Source of the DNA: Rhodospirillaceae bacterium | GTDB lineage: Bacteria; Pseudomonadota; Alphaproteobacteria; Rhodospirillales; 2-02-FULL-58-16 | Assembly: GCA_030623425.1 (NCBI GenBank) | Contig: JAUXMA010000054.1 | Coordinates: forward strand, 1 to 8,722 | Direction: 5' to 3' | Length of the DNA: 8,722 bases | Shown here: positions 1-7,713 of the stretch, in pieces | How positions within the stretch are numbered: the first letter of the stretch is position 1 | Layout of the letters: every line of letters begins with the position of its first letter | Position numbers and translations under genes: made by a program | The notes under the pieces: model-generated | What the model was told of the DNA's origin: nothing | The model's database searches: none | What the model saw: only the letters and a program-made list of their open reading frames with translations

Positions 1-18
1 CAGTTGTTCGGATAGGCT
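1..18 (+). repeat. 18-bp repeat, copy 1 (partner at 5584-5601)
   Basis: cagttgttcggataggct here and cagttattcggataggct at 5584-5601 agree at 17 of 18 bases. The match stops after base 18. It may extend to the left beyond the window edge, which cannot be seen. Confidence 0.6.
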
Positions 19-22
19 CTGA
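1..22 (+). other. Possible 3' end of an upstream coding sequence
   Basis: Read from base 2, the codons give S-C-S-D-R-L followed by TGA at 20-22. This matches, in the same frame, the last residues of the truncated GGDEF gene near 5608 (S-Y-S-D-R-L-F-stop). The likeness suggests that the window opens on the last codons of a related gene, or on a dispersed repeat that supplies a C-terminus. Only seven codons are visible, so the identity of any upstream gene cannot be judged. Confidence 0.25.
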
Positions 23-103
23 GTGACGGTGACCTCCCAACCCTTACCATCACCGGCAAGGGGGGGAAAGAGGTGTCGGCGGGAAACCTTTCCGTCCCGC
101 CCG

Positions 104-132
104 TGGCCCGGCGGGCGCGCCGCCACTATACT
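104..132 (+). promoter_or_regulatory. Putative sigma70-type promoter giving a leaderless helicase mRNA
   Basis: A good -10 box, TATACT, lies at 127-132. A weak -35 candidate (TGGCCC at 104-109, about 3 of 6 to TTGACA) sits 17 bp upstream. Only seven bases separate the -10 box from the ATG at 140, so transcription would start at or next to the A of the start codon. No Shine-Dalgarno sequence precedes the ATG, which fits a leaderless transcript. The -10 box and its spacing are seen directly; the leaderless start is inferred. Confidence 0.5.
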
Positions 133-139
133 CGCCGCC

Positions 140-2875
140 ATGACCTCCGCCGCCCGCGCCGAGACCGACCTCCTGCCGCCCGCCGCCGGCGCCCTTATCG
201 CCGGTGTCCGCGACGCCCTTTGGCTGAGCGCCGGCGGCGAGGTCGAAACCCTGGCCCGCGAGGAAGCGGCGCGCCGCGCCAGCGGCGGCGTCGCGGCGCT
301 GGTCTGCCACGCGGCGGCGGCGGCGGCAAGATTGGGATGCCAGCCGTTTCGCGCTTTCGACCTGTTGGAGCTGTTCGCTTTCGTCCGCCCGGCCTGGTTC
401 TGCCTGCCGACGCCGCGCGGCCTGGCCGAGGTTTTGGGCCTGCCCCTTCCCGGCTCCCGGGAAAAGGAGGCCGAGACTCTGTTTGCCGCCGCCCGGGCCC
501 TGCTTTCCGAACTGGCCGCCGCCGGCGAAGACGCCCGGCCCGTCGCCTTGGCCATGGCCCGAGGCGGCTGGCCCTGGGGAGAGGCGGTGCTGGCGGCGCT
601 GAAATCGGAGGTAACGGCCCCATCCCGCGACCCGGCCGACGGCCTGAAGGTTTGGAACCGGTTGCCGGAATGGGAGGAGCGGGCGCCGGAGCCGCCGTCC
701 GGCGAGCATCCCGTGGACGCCGGCGAAGCGGTGGCAAGGCTCAAGCAACTGCTCGGCGACAAAGCCGAAGAGCGGCCCCAGCAGGCCGACTACGCATCGC
801 GGATCGTCGCCGCCTTTCGGCCCCGCGACCGCGACGGCGAGCCGCGAATGGTTCTCGCCGAAGCCGGCACCGGCGTCGGCAAGACCCTGGGTTACATCGC
901 GCCGGCCAGCCTGTGGGCGGAAAAGAACAAAGGACCGGTGTGGATCAGCACCTTCACCCGCAATCTGCAGCGCCAGTTGGACGGGGAGCTGGACCGGCTC
1001 TACCCCGATGCGGCGGAGAAGGCGGCGAAAGTGGTCGTCCGCAAAGGCCGCGAGAACTATTTCTGCCTGCTCAATTTCGAAGAGGCGCTGGCCCGGCTGA
1101 CGGTCTCGGGCGAGGACGCGGCGGCTCTGGGGCTGATGGCGCGTTGGGCGCTCGCGAGCCGCGACGGCGACATGCTCGGCGGCGATTTTCCGGCTTGGCT
1201 GGCCGTTCTCCTGGGCCGCGCTCCGACAACGGCTCTAACGGACACCCGCGGCGAGTGCATCTATTCGGCCTGCCCCCATTACAACAAATGCTTCATCGAA
1301 GCCACCATCCGGCGGGCGCGACGCGCCGAAATCGTCGTCGCCAACCACGCATTGGTCATGGTCCAGGCGGTCTTCGGCGGCGACGAAGCTTATCTGCCCA
1401 GCCGCTACGTCTTCGACGAGGGACACCATCTCTTCGATACCGCCGACGGCGTCTTCTCGGCGCATCTGAGCGGAATGGAGACGGCGGATCTCAGGCGCTG
1501 GCTTGTCGGCGCCGAAAAAGGCAGCCGGACCCGCTCGCCGGGGCTCGAAAGGCGCATTGAAGACCTGGTGGCGGGCAACGGAGCGGCGGCCTTGCACGAG
1601 GTCTTGCTGGCGGCGCGCGCCCTGCCGGGCGCCGGCTGGCGCCAACGCCTTGCCGAGGACAGCCCAACGGGACCGGCGGAGACTTTCCTCGCTCGTGTCC
1701 GCCAACAGGTCTACGCCCGCAAGCATGGAGGCGAAAGCCCTTACAGCCTGGAAACCGGCCCGCGGCCCGCCGTTGCCGGCCTGCTTGCGGCGGCGGCGGC
1801 GCTGGCGGCGGCGCTGGCCCGGCTGGACAAGCCCCTGGCCGCCCTCATCGAGGCCCTCGCCGATCTTCTTGACGCCGAGGCCGACGACCTGGACAGCGCC
1901 GCCCGTTCGCGCATCGAAGCCACCTGCCGCGGCCTGGAAAGGCGGGGCCTCCAACAGCTGCGGGCTTGGCGTGCCATGCTCGAGGCCCTGGAAGGACCGA
2001 CGCCGAGCGAGTTCGTCGACTGGTTCGGCGTCGAGCGCGCCGACGGGCGCGACATCGACGTCGGCTTTTACCGCCACTGGATCGATCCTGCTCGTCCCTT
2101 CGCCGAGATCGTCGCCCAACCGGCGCACGGGTTGCTGGTGACTTCGGCGACTCTCCGCGACAACTCCGGCGACAAGGATTCCGATTGGGACGTCGCCGAG
2201 ATGCGCACCGGGGCGCGCCATCTTGCCGCTTCGCCGGTCAAGACCCTGGTGCCCTCGCCTTTCGATTACGCCGGCCTGACCCGGATCATCGTGGTGACCG
2301 ACGTCAAGCGCGACGATATCCGCCAGGTTGCGGCCGCTTACCGGGAACTGTTCCTGGCGGCGGGCGGCGGGGCATTGGGGCTGTTCACCGCCATTGTCCG
2401 CCTGCGGCGGGTCTACGGCCACATCGCCGGCCCCCTCGAGGCGGCGGGACTGTCCCTGCTGGCCCAGCATGTGGACGGTCTCGACACCGGGACGCTGATC
2501 GATATTTTCCGCGCCGAGGAGGAGGCTTGTCTTTTGGGCACCGACGCCGTCCGCGACGGCATCGACGTGCCGGGCCGCAGTTTGCGGCTGATCGTTTTCG
2601 ACAGGGTGCCCTGGCCGCGCCCGGATATCCTGCATCGTTCGCGAAGGCAGGCCTTCGGCGGCCGCGGTTACGACGACATGCTGACCCGCCTCAGGCTCAA
2701 GCAGGCTTATGGGCGGCTGGTGCGGCGCGCCGACGACCGCGGGGTTTTCGTTTTGCTTGATCGGGGCCTGCCCTCGCGGCTGGCTGGCGCTTTTCCCGAG
2801 GATGTGGCGGTCCGCCGTCTTGGCCTTGCCGAAGCGGTGGTCGAGACAAGGGGATTCCTGGCCGCCGGCGGATGA
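140..2875 (+). CDS. DinG/YoaA/XPD-family ATP-dependent DNA helicase with 4Fe-4S cluster
   Basis: 911-residue superfamily 2 helicase, expected to unwind DNA 5' to 3' using ATP and an iron-sulfur cluster, with a likely role in repair of R-loops, flaps or stalled forks. Visible motifs: Walker A GTGVGKT (K248, T249); four cluster cysteines C309, C373, C378, C384, whose last three have the C-x4-C-x5-C spacing of E. coli DinG and YoaA; Walker B box DEGH (D426-H429); SAT motif at S669-T671; motif V region G800-D809 with R-D-G where WEG is usual; motif VI QAYGRLVRR from Q855. Residues 1-200 precede the helicase core and resemble a decayed DEDDh exonuclease (H57; FDLLEL at 73-78) without the acidic residues. 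It is longer than E. coli DinG (716 aa). The frame is open back to 23, but ATG 140 is chosen because the -10 box lies at 127-132. The cluster cysteines do not separate DinG from YoaA, so no symbol is given. It is convergent with groEL. Confidence 0.93.
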   Translation: MTSAARAETDLLPPAAGALIAGVRDALWLSAGGEVETLAREEAARRASGGVAALVCHAAAAAARLGCQPFRAFDLLELFAFVRPAWFCLPTPRGLAEVLGLPLPGSREKEAETLFAAARALLSELAAAGEDARPVALAMARGGWPWGEAVLAALKSEVTAPSRDPADGLKVWNRLPEWEERAPEPPSGEHPVDAGEAVARLKQLLGDKAEERPQQADYASRIVAAFRPRDRDGEPRMVLAEAGTGVGKTLGYIAPASLWAEKNKGPVWISTFTRNLQRQLDGELDRLYPDAAEKAAKVVVRKGRENYFCLLNFEEALARLTVSGEDAAALGLMARWALASRDGDMLGGDFPAWLAVLLGRAPTTALTDTRGECIYSACPHYNKCFIEATIRRARRAEIVVANHALVMVQAVFGGDEAYLPSRYVFDEGHHLFDTADGVFSAHLSGMETADLRRWLVGAEKGSRTRSPGLERRIEDLVAGNGAAALHEVLLAARALPGAGWRQRLAEDSPTGPAETFLARVRQQVYARKHGGESPYSLETGPRPAVAGLLAAAAALAAALARLDKPLAALIEALADLLDAEADDLDSAARSRIEATCRGLERRGLQQLRAWRAMLEALEGPTPSEFVDWFGVERADGRDIDVGFYRHWIDPARPFAEIVAQPAHGLLVTSATLRDNSGDKDSDWDVAEMRTGARHLAASPVKTLVPSPFDYAGLTRIIVVTDVKRDDIRQVAAAYRELFLAAGGGALGLFTAIVRLRRVYGHIAGPLEAAGLSLLAQHVDGLDTGTLIDIFRAEEEACLLGTDAVRDGIDVPGRSLRLIVFDRVPWPRPDILHRSRRQAFGGRGYDDMLTRLRLKQAYGRLVRRADDRGVFVLLDRGLPSRLAGAFPEDVAVRRLGLAEAVVETRGFLAAGG

Positions 2876-2915
2876 TCCGCTGGCCGCGCCGGCTGTTTTC
2901 GCCCGAGCTGAACGC

Positions 2916-2946
2916 AAAAAAAAGGCCGCATCCATCGGATGCGGCC
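2916..2946 (-). terminator. Rho-independent terminator of the groESL operon
   Basis: A perfect 10-bp stem, GGCCGCATCC (2924-2933) paired with GGATGCGGCC (2937-2946), has a 3-base loop. On the minus strand it is followed by eight T residues (the A-run at 2916-2923). It starts 34 bases after the groEL stop codon. No T-run follows on the plus strand, so it should work for groEL but not for the convergent helicase gene. Confidence 0.93.
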
Positions 2947-2979
2947 CTGGCAAGTGGTTGGCTTGTCTCGGCCGGCGAT

Positions 2980-4638
<1,659 letters not shown>

Positions 4639-4656
4639 TTATATCTTGGGCCAAGC

Positions 4657-4968
4657 CTATTTCTTTTTTTTCTTGCCGCCATTTTCGATGACGCCAAGAA
4701 GATCCGATTCCTTCATGATCAACAGTTCCTCGCCGTCGACCGTGACTTCCGTGCCCGACCATTTGCCGAACAAAATCCGGTCGCCGGATTTGACATCGAG
4801 CGGCACGATGGCACCGTCGTCGCGGCGGCTGCCGCTTCCGGCGGCGACGATTTCGCCTTCCATGGGCTTTTCCTGCGCGGTGTCGGGGATGATGACTCCG
4901 CCCGCCGTTTTTTGCTCCTGTTCGATGCGCCTGACCAGCACACGATCATGCAGCGGCCTGAATTTCAT
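4657..4968 (-). CDS. groES: Co-chaperonin GroES (Hsp10) with polylysine C-terminus
   Basis: 103-residue GroES, which forms the seven-membered lid on GroEL. The family pattern is clear: start [14 protein letters not shown]; mobile loop around residues 17-33 with [12 protein letters not shown] (the GGVI part contacts GroEL); [27 protein letters not shown]; and the closing [17 protein letters not shown]. The last residues are unusual: after IEN comes GGKKKKK, giving a basic tail where most GroES proteins end. The tail is encoded by AAG AAA AAA AAG AAA then TAG, so it holds an eight-A run and an in-frame A AAA AAG heptamer. The Shine-Dalgarno GGAGG lies seven bases before the ATG. First gene of the operon, under the TTGACA promoter and CIRCE operator. 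Confidence 0.99.
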   Translation of the reverse strand: MKFRPLHDRVLVRRIEQEQKTAGGVIIPDTAQEKPMEGEIVAAGSGSRRDDGAIVPLDVKSGDRILFGKWSGTEVTVDGEELLIMKESDLLGVIENGGKKKKK

Positions 4969-4975
4969 CTTGCAT

Positions 4976-4980
4976 CCTCC
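4976..4980 (-). promoter_or_regulatory. Ribosome-binding site of groES
   Basis: On the minus strand GGAGG is followed by seven bases and the ATG ending at 4968. This is a consensus Shine-Dalgarno sequence, in contrast to the absence of one before the helicase gene and the weak one before clc. Confidence 0.9.
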
Positions 4981-5019
4981 ATCAATAGGCTGAGAAATAT
5001 AAAAAGATTAAGGAGTTTG

Positions 5020-5046
5020 TTAGCACTCCCGCGAAGTAAGTGCCAA
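5020..5046 (-). promoter_or_regulatory. CIRCE operator (HrcA repressor site) of groESL
   Basis: The 27-bp element has two 9-bp arms and a 9-bp spacer. On the plus strand the left arm is a perfect TTAGCACTC (5020-5028); the right arm is AAGTGCCAA (5038-5046), 7 of 9 to the consensus GAGTGCTAA. It lies 52 bases upstream of the groES start codon and covers the predicted transcription start, the normal position for repression by HrcA. Heat inactivation of HrcA, which depends on GroEL, would release expression. The hrcA gene is not in the window. Confidence 0.93.
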
Positions 5047-5047
5047 G

Positions 5048-5076
5048 GATTTAGTCGTCCGATCGTCTCCTGTCAA
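5048..5076 (-). promoter_or_regulatory. Sigma70-type promoter of groESL
   Basis: On the minus strand a perfect -35 box TTGACA (5071-5076) is followed by a 17-bp spacer and a weak -10 box TAAATC (5048-5053). The predicted start point is about 5041, at the edge of the CIRCE element, so a bound repressor would block initiation. The -35 and spacing are strong; the -10 is only about 3 of 6 to TATAAT. I see no clear separate RpoH promoter, but that cannot be excluded by eye. Confidence 0.75.
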
Positions 5077-5564
5077 GAGGTTATTGAAAGGGGCTTTCGG
5101 GGGCCGGAAAAATGGCGTGGATATGCTTTGTGGCCGGCCTGTGATATGGTGCGTTCAATGATCCCGAAAAGGCGAGGTGGGCGATCAAGTCCTCAAACTC
5201 CTTGGCGCGACGCTCACCCAGTGCGTTAAGGGACAGGACACGGCGGCCCGCTACGGTGGCGAGGAATTCCGCATCATCCTGCCGGGCACGGGACTCAAGG
5301 ATGCCGTGAAATTGGCCGAGAAGATTCGCCAACGGATGAGTGGCAAGAAGGTAGTCAACCGCAAGACCGGCGAGGATTTAGGCAAAATTACCATCTCCAT
5401 CGGCGTCGGAGCGTTTGATTTCGGGGAGCCCCCGGGCCAGTTTATTGCCCGCTCCGACGACGCTCTTTATACGGCCAAGCGCAACGGGCGCGACCGGGCC
5501 GTCTCGCAAGACGAGGTCCAGGACAAGGAATTGGCGTTCGGCTCTTATAGGAGCCTGTTTGGGA

Positions 5565-5575
5565 AGTTCATCACA
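5565..5575 (+). repeat. 11-bp direct repeat, copy 1 (partner at 5739-5749)
   Basis: agttcatcaca occurs here, inside the C-terminal tail of the GGDEF remnant, and again at 5739-5749. The two copies bracket 163 bp of non-genic or tail sequence. This may be chance or the trace of an insertion. Confidence 0.4.
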
Positions 5576-5583
5576 ACCGCTTG

Positions 5584-5601
5584 CAGTTATTCGGATAGGC
5601 T
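5584..5601 (+). repeat. 18-bp repeat, copy 2 (partner at 1-18)
   Basis: cagttattcggataggct matches bases 1-18 at 17 of 18 positions, and both copies are read in the same codon phase just before a stop. Here it forms the last residues of the GGDEF remnant. Confidence 0.6.
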
Positions 5602-5738
5602 TTTTTAGCATGAACCGGCGCCTGGAGAGCGGCCAAAGGGGCCTCTCCGTAGGCGGGGCCTTGGCACTCGCCTCGACATGTAAAGATGCAAGGCTTATTC
5701 CTTTGCATCCGGCGCCACAATATCCCGAGGCTTAGCGG

Positions 5739-5749
5739 AGTTCATCACA
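5739..5749 (+). repeat. 11-bp direct repeat, copy 2 (partner at 5565-5575)
   Basis: This is the second agttcatcaca copy. It sits just upstream of the larger inverted repeat at 5760-5814. Confidence 0.4.
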
Positions 5750-5759
5750 CCTCACTTTT

Positions 5760-5814
5760 CCTCCGCGTCCCTCTGCGTCCTTGGCGTTTAATCTTAACGC
5801 AATGGACGCGGAGG
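5760..5814. repeat. Intergenic inverted repeat with two CTCYGCGTCC units
   Basis: The perfect 11-bp arms are CCTCCGCGTCC (5760-5770) and GGACGCGGAGG (5804-5814). Inside them, CTCTGCGTCC (5771-5780) repeats the preceding 10-mer CTCCGCGTCC at 9 of 10 positions. A smaller stem of GCGTT (5784-5788) and AACGC (5796-5800) is nested within. Similar CTCTGCGTCC-type strings recur between genes in many unrelated bacterial genomes, from memory and not checked here. It is not followed by a T-run, so it is not a standard terminator. Confidence 0.65.
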
Positions 5815-5912
5815 GGAGGAAAGCCGCGACGAGCCATAAGAATACAAAATGTTGATCCGACCGGACGTAAGGGGATAAGCCTTAAGATGTTATTCATGTC
5901 ATCGGAACATCC

Positions 5913-7697
5913 ATGGGCGTCATGACCGGTTTGCGCAACAGACTGAGCCGCCTTTTGCGGCGGTCGCGGAAAATCGTCGGCAACGAGCACTTGATCCTGG
6001 CGATCCTGGCCCTGGCCGTCGGCGCCGCCGGCGGCGGCGCGGTGATTCTGTTCCGCCAAGGGATCGCCCAGGTACAAAACCTTTTTTACGGTTCCACCGG
6101 CGAACGCCTTTTCGTTCACGCCCAGACCCTGCCTTGGTGGCAGATTTTGCTGGCTCCGACGTTAGGCGGATTGTTGATCGGGCTGCTGGTTTATTACTTT
6201 TTACCTGACCGGCGGCCGCAAGGCGTCGCCGATGTCATCGAAGCCAGCGCTCTTGGCGGCGGGCGCATGTCGGCGACGACGGGTCTCAAGGCGGCGCTGA
6301 TCAACGCCGTTTCCATCGGTGTCGGGGCTTCCGTCGGCCGCGAGGGGCCGGCGGTGCATATAGGCGCCACTCTCGGCGGCTGGCTGGCCAAAAGGCTGCG
6401 TTTGACGCGCGCCCATTCGCGCACTCTCCTCGGCTGCGGAGTCGCTTGCGCCGTGGCGGCGTCGTTCAATGCCCCCATCGCCGGCGCCCTTTTCGCCAGC
6501 GAGGTGGTGGTCGGTCACTACGCGTTGAGCGCTTTCGCCCCCATCGTCATCGCCAGCGTCACCGGAACGGCGATTTCCAACGTCTATTTCGGCGATTTCC
6601 CGGCCTTCATGGTCGCCGAGCATTCGATCGCCTCGTTCTGGGAGTTTCCCGCCTTCGCCGGACTGGGCCTGCTCGCCGGCCTCCTCGCCATAGCTTTCAT
6701 GCGGGGGATCGTGCTGGCGGAGAATGTCGCCGGCAAGACACCGTTGCCGCCGTGGATCAGGCCGGCGGCGGGAGGAGCGATGGTCGGAATCCTGGCGCTG
6801 ATGGTGCCGCAAGTGCTGGGGGTTGGATACGGCGCCACCGAGGCGGCGCTCCAGGTCTCCTTTTCACTGGCCCTGTTGATCGCCGTCGGCGTCGCCAAGC
6901 TCGTCGCCACCGCCATCAGCTTGGGCTTCGGTTTCGGCGGCGGCGTGTTCAGCCCGTCGCTGGTCATCGGCGCCATGCTGGGCGGCGCTTATGGCATCGT
7001 CGTCGCCGGCCTGTCTCCGGAACTGTCGTCGGGCCCCGGCGCCTACACCATCGTCGGCATGGGGGCGATGGCGGCGGCGGTGCTCGGCGCGCCGATCTCG
7101 ACGACGTTGATTGTCTTCGAAATGACCGGGCATTACGCCATCACCATGGCGGTGATGGTGGCCGCTGTTTTCGCCTCGCTCGTCACCCGGGGTTTCCACG
7201 GCGGCTCCTTCTTCGCCTGGCAACTGGAGCGGCGTGGTTTGGATCTCAAGAGCGGCTTCGAATCGGCGGTGCTGAGGGCGCTCGGCGTGGGTCAGGTGAT
7301 GTCGCGCGTCAGCAAACTGGTGACCCGCGACGTCGGCCTCAGGGACTTGCGGGAGATGCTGCAACAATCCGAGCGCGGCAAACTTTTCGTGGTCCGCGAC
7401 AATGGCGAGCTGTTCGGCACCATCACCCTCGCCGATTTGAGCGAGGTGGCTTTCGACCCGACCGTCGACGACCTGATCAAAGCCGGCGACGTCGCCCACC
7501 TGCGCCCGCCCGTGCTGTCCGCCGCCGACGATCTCGAAGCGGCGTTGAAACTCATGCGCGATACCGGCGAAAGTTACATCGCCGTGGTCGAGGACAAGGA
7601 GTCGATGCTGTTTCTCGGCAGCGTCCACGAACGCGACGTCATGAGCGCCTATAACCGGGCGCTTCTGGAACGCCGGCGGGAAGAGCTCGGCGGCTGA
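5913..7697 (+). CDS. CLC-family chloride channel/transporter with two CBS domains
   Basis: 594-residue inner-membrane CLC protein that moves chloride or a similar anion, as a homodimer with one pore per subunit. The membrane part (about 22-430) has the gating glutamate E144 in GREGPAVH, FNAPIAGALF at about 185-195, and GGGVFSPSL (V345-P348). The anion-site loop is GVADV from G104 instead of GSGIP. After the hydrophobic region come two CBS domains (about 463-515 and 520-585), which often bind adenine nucleotides. The residue aligned with the proton glutamate of E. coli ClcA is V198 (after E197), and the pore tyrosine position appears to be F433 or F434. This suggests a channel-like or non-ClcA exchange mechanism, which is inference from motif alignment by eye. 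The start at 5913 is chosen over the in-frame ATG at 5922 because CGGAA lies six bases before it; the site is weak. uvrD follows after 16 bases, so the two genes are probably one transcript. Confidence 0.95.
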   Translation: MGVMTGLRNRLSRLLRRSRKIVGNEHLILAILALAVGAAGGGAVILFRQGIAQVQNLFYGSTGERLFVHAQTLPWWQILLAPTLGGLLIGLLVYYFLPDRRPQGVADVIEASALGGGRMSATTGLKAALINAVSIGVGASVGREGPAVHIGATLGGWLAKRLRLTRAHSRTLLGCGVACAVAASFNAPIAGALFASEVVVGHYALSAFAPIVIASVTGTAISNVYFGDFPAFMVAEHSIASFWEFPAFAGLGLLAGLLAIAFMRGIVLAENVAGKTPLPPWIRPAAGGAMVGILALMVPQVLGVGYGATEAALQVSFSLALLIAVGVAKLVATAISLGFGFGGGVFSPSLVIGAMLGGAYGIVVAGLSPELSSGPGAYTIVGMGAMAAAVLGAPISTTLIVFEMTGHYAITMAVMVAAVFASLVTRGFHGGSFFAWQLERRGLDLKSGFESAVLRALGVGQVMSRVSKLVTRDVGLRDLREMLQQSERGKLFVVRDNGELFGTITLADLSEVAFDPTVDDLIKAGDVAHLRPPVLSAADDLEAALKLMRDTGESYIAVVEDKESMLFLGSVHERDVMSAYNRALLERRREELGG

Positions 7698-7711
7698 GAA
7701 GGGCCCCTCTC
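7696..7711 (+). promoter_or_regulatory. Near-palindrome over the uvrD ribosome-binding site
   Basis: GAGAAGGGCCCCTCTC overlaps the clc stop codon (7695-7697) and contains the likely uvrD Shine-Dalgarno AAGGG (7699-7703), ten bases before the ATG at 7714. A small hairpin (GAGA paired with TCTC plus one G-C pair across a mismatch) could partly hide this site until ribosomes finishing clc open it. The palindrome is visible; the coupling is inferred. Confidence 0.3.
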
Positions 7712-7713
7712 TC

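Larger units (their letters stand above)
5165..5608 (+). pseudogene. 5'-truncated GGDEF (diguanylate cyclase) gene
   Basis: From a GTG at 5177 this frame encodes 143 residues matching only the C-terminal part of a GGDEF domain. It opens with GDQVLKLLG, has the active-site signature as GGEEF (27-31), then EKIRQRM, ITISIGVGAF, and ends the domain with DDALYTAKRNGRDRAV. The first part of the domain, with the D-x-D-x-F-K and N-D-x-x-G-H metal and substrate residues, is absent, as is any sensor region. The inhibitory-site arginine position is K18 (KGQD, not RxxD). Upstream, in frame, there are only a few codons after a TGA at 5159-5161, and the space beyond is the groESL promoter. Cyclase activity is therefore not expected. 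Residues after about 110 (to SYSDRLF) are not part of the domain. No convincing promoter or ribosome-binding site was found. It could still be expressed as a small protein, but a decayed remnant is more likely. Confidence 0.8.
5609..5912. other. Gene-free gap with hairpins and an intergenic repeat
   Basis: No convincing gene lies between the GGDEF remnant and clc. The stretch holds three foldable elements. First, a hairpin at 5624-5648: GGAGA paired with TCTCC, then GGCC with GGCC after a two-base bulge, with a 5-base loop and no T-run. Second, a hairpin at 5685-5709: GATGCAA paired with TTGCATC, extended by GG/CC across one bulged base. Third, the larger inverted repeat at 5760-5814. A small open frame covers 5686-5925, but it has no ribosome-binding site and runs through the repeat, so it is not called. 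No confident promoter for clc was found; TATTCA at 5891-5896 is too weak to call. Confidence 0.6.

Noticed and set aside
25..62. Weak hairpins near the left edge (CGGTGA/TCACCG and CCCTT/AAGGG)
   Set aside because: Arms of five or six bases with long loops and no T-run; not distinguishable from chance in this composition.
23..139. Extension of the helicase frame upstream of 140
   Set aside because: The extra 39 codons cross the -10 box, contain no conserved residues, and have no ribosome-binding site.
1235..2953. Long minus-strand frame opposite the helicase
   Set aside because: The plus-strand frame carries all the helicase motifs; the minus frame has none and is an effect of high GC.
5891..5896. 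TATTCA as a -10 box for clc
   Set aside because: Only 3 of 6 to the consensus and no -35 partner at a suitable distance.
5686..5925. Small open frame ending inside the start of clc
   Set aside because: It runs through the inverted repeat, has no ribosome-binding site and shows no recognisable protein features.
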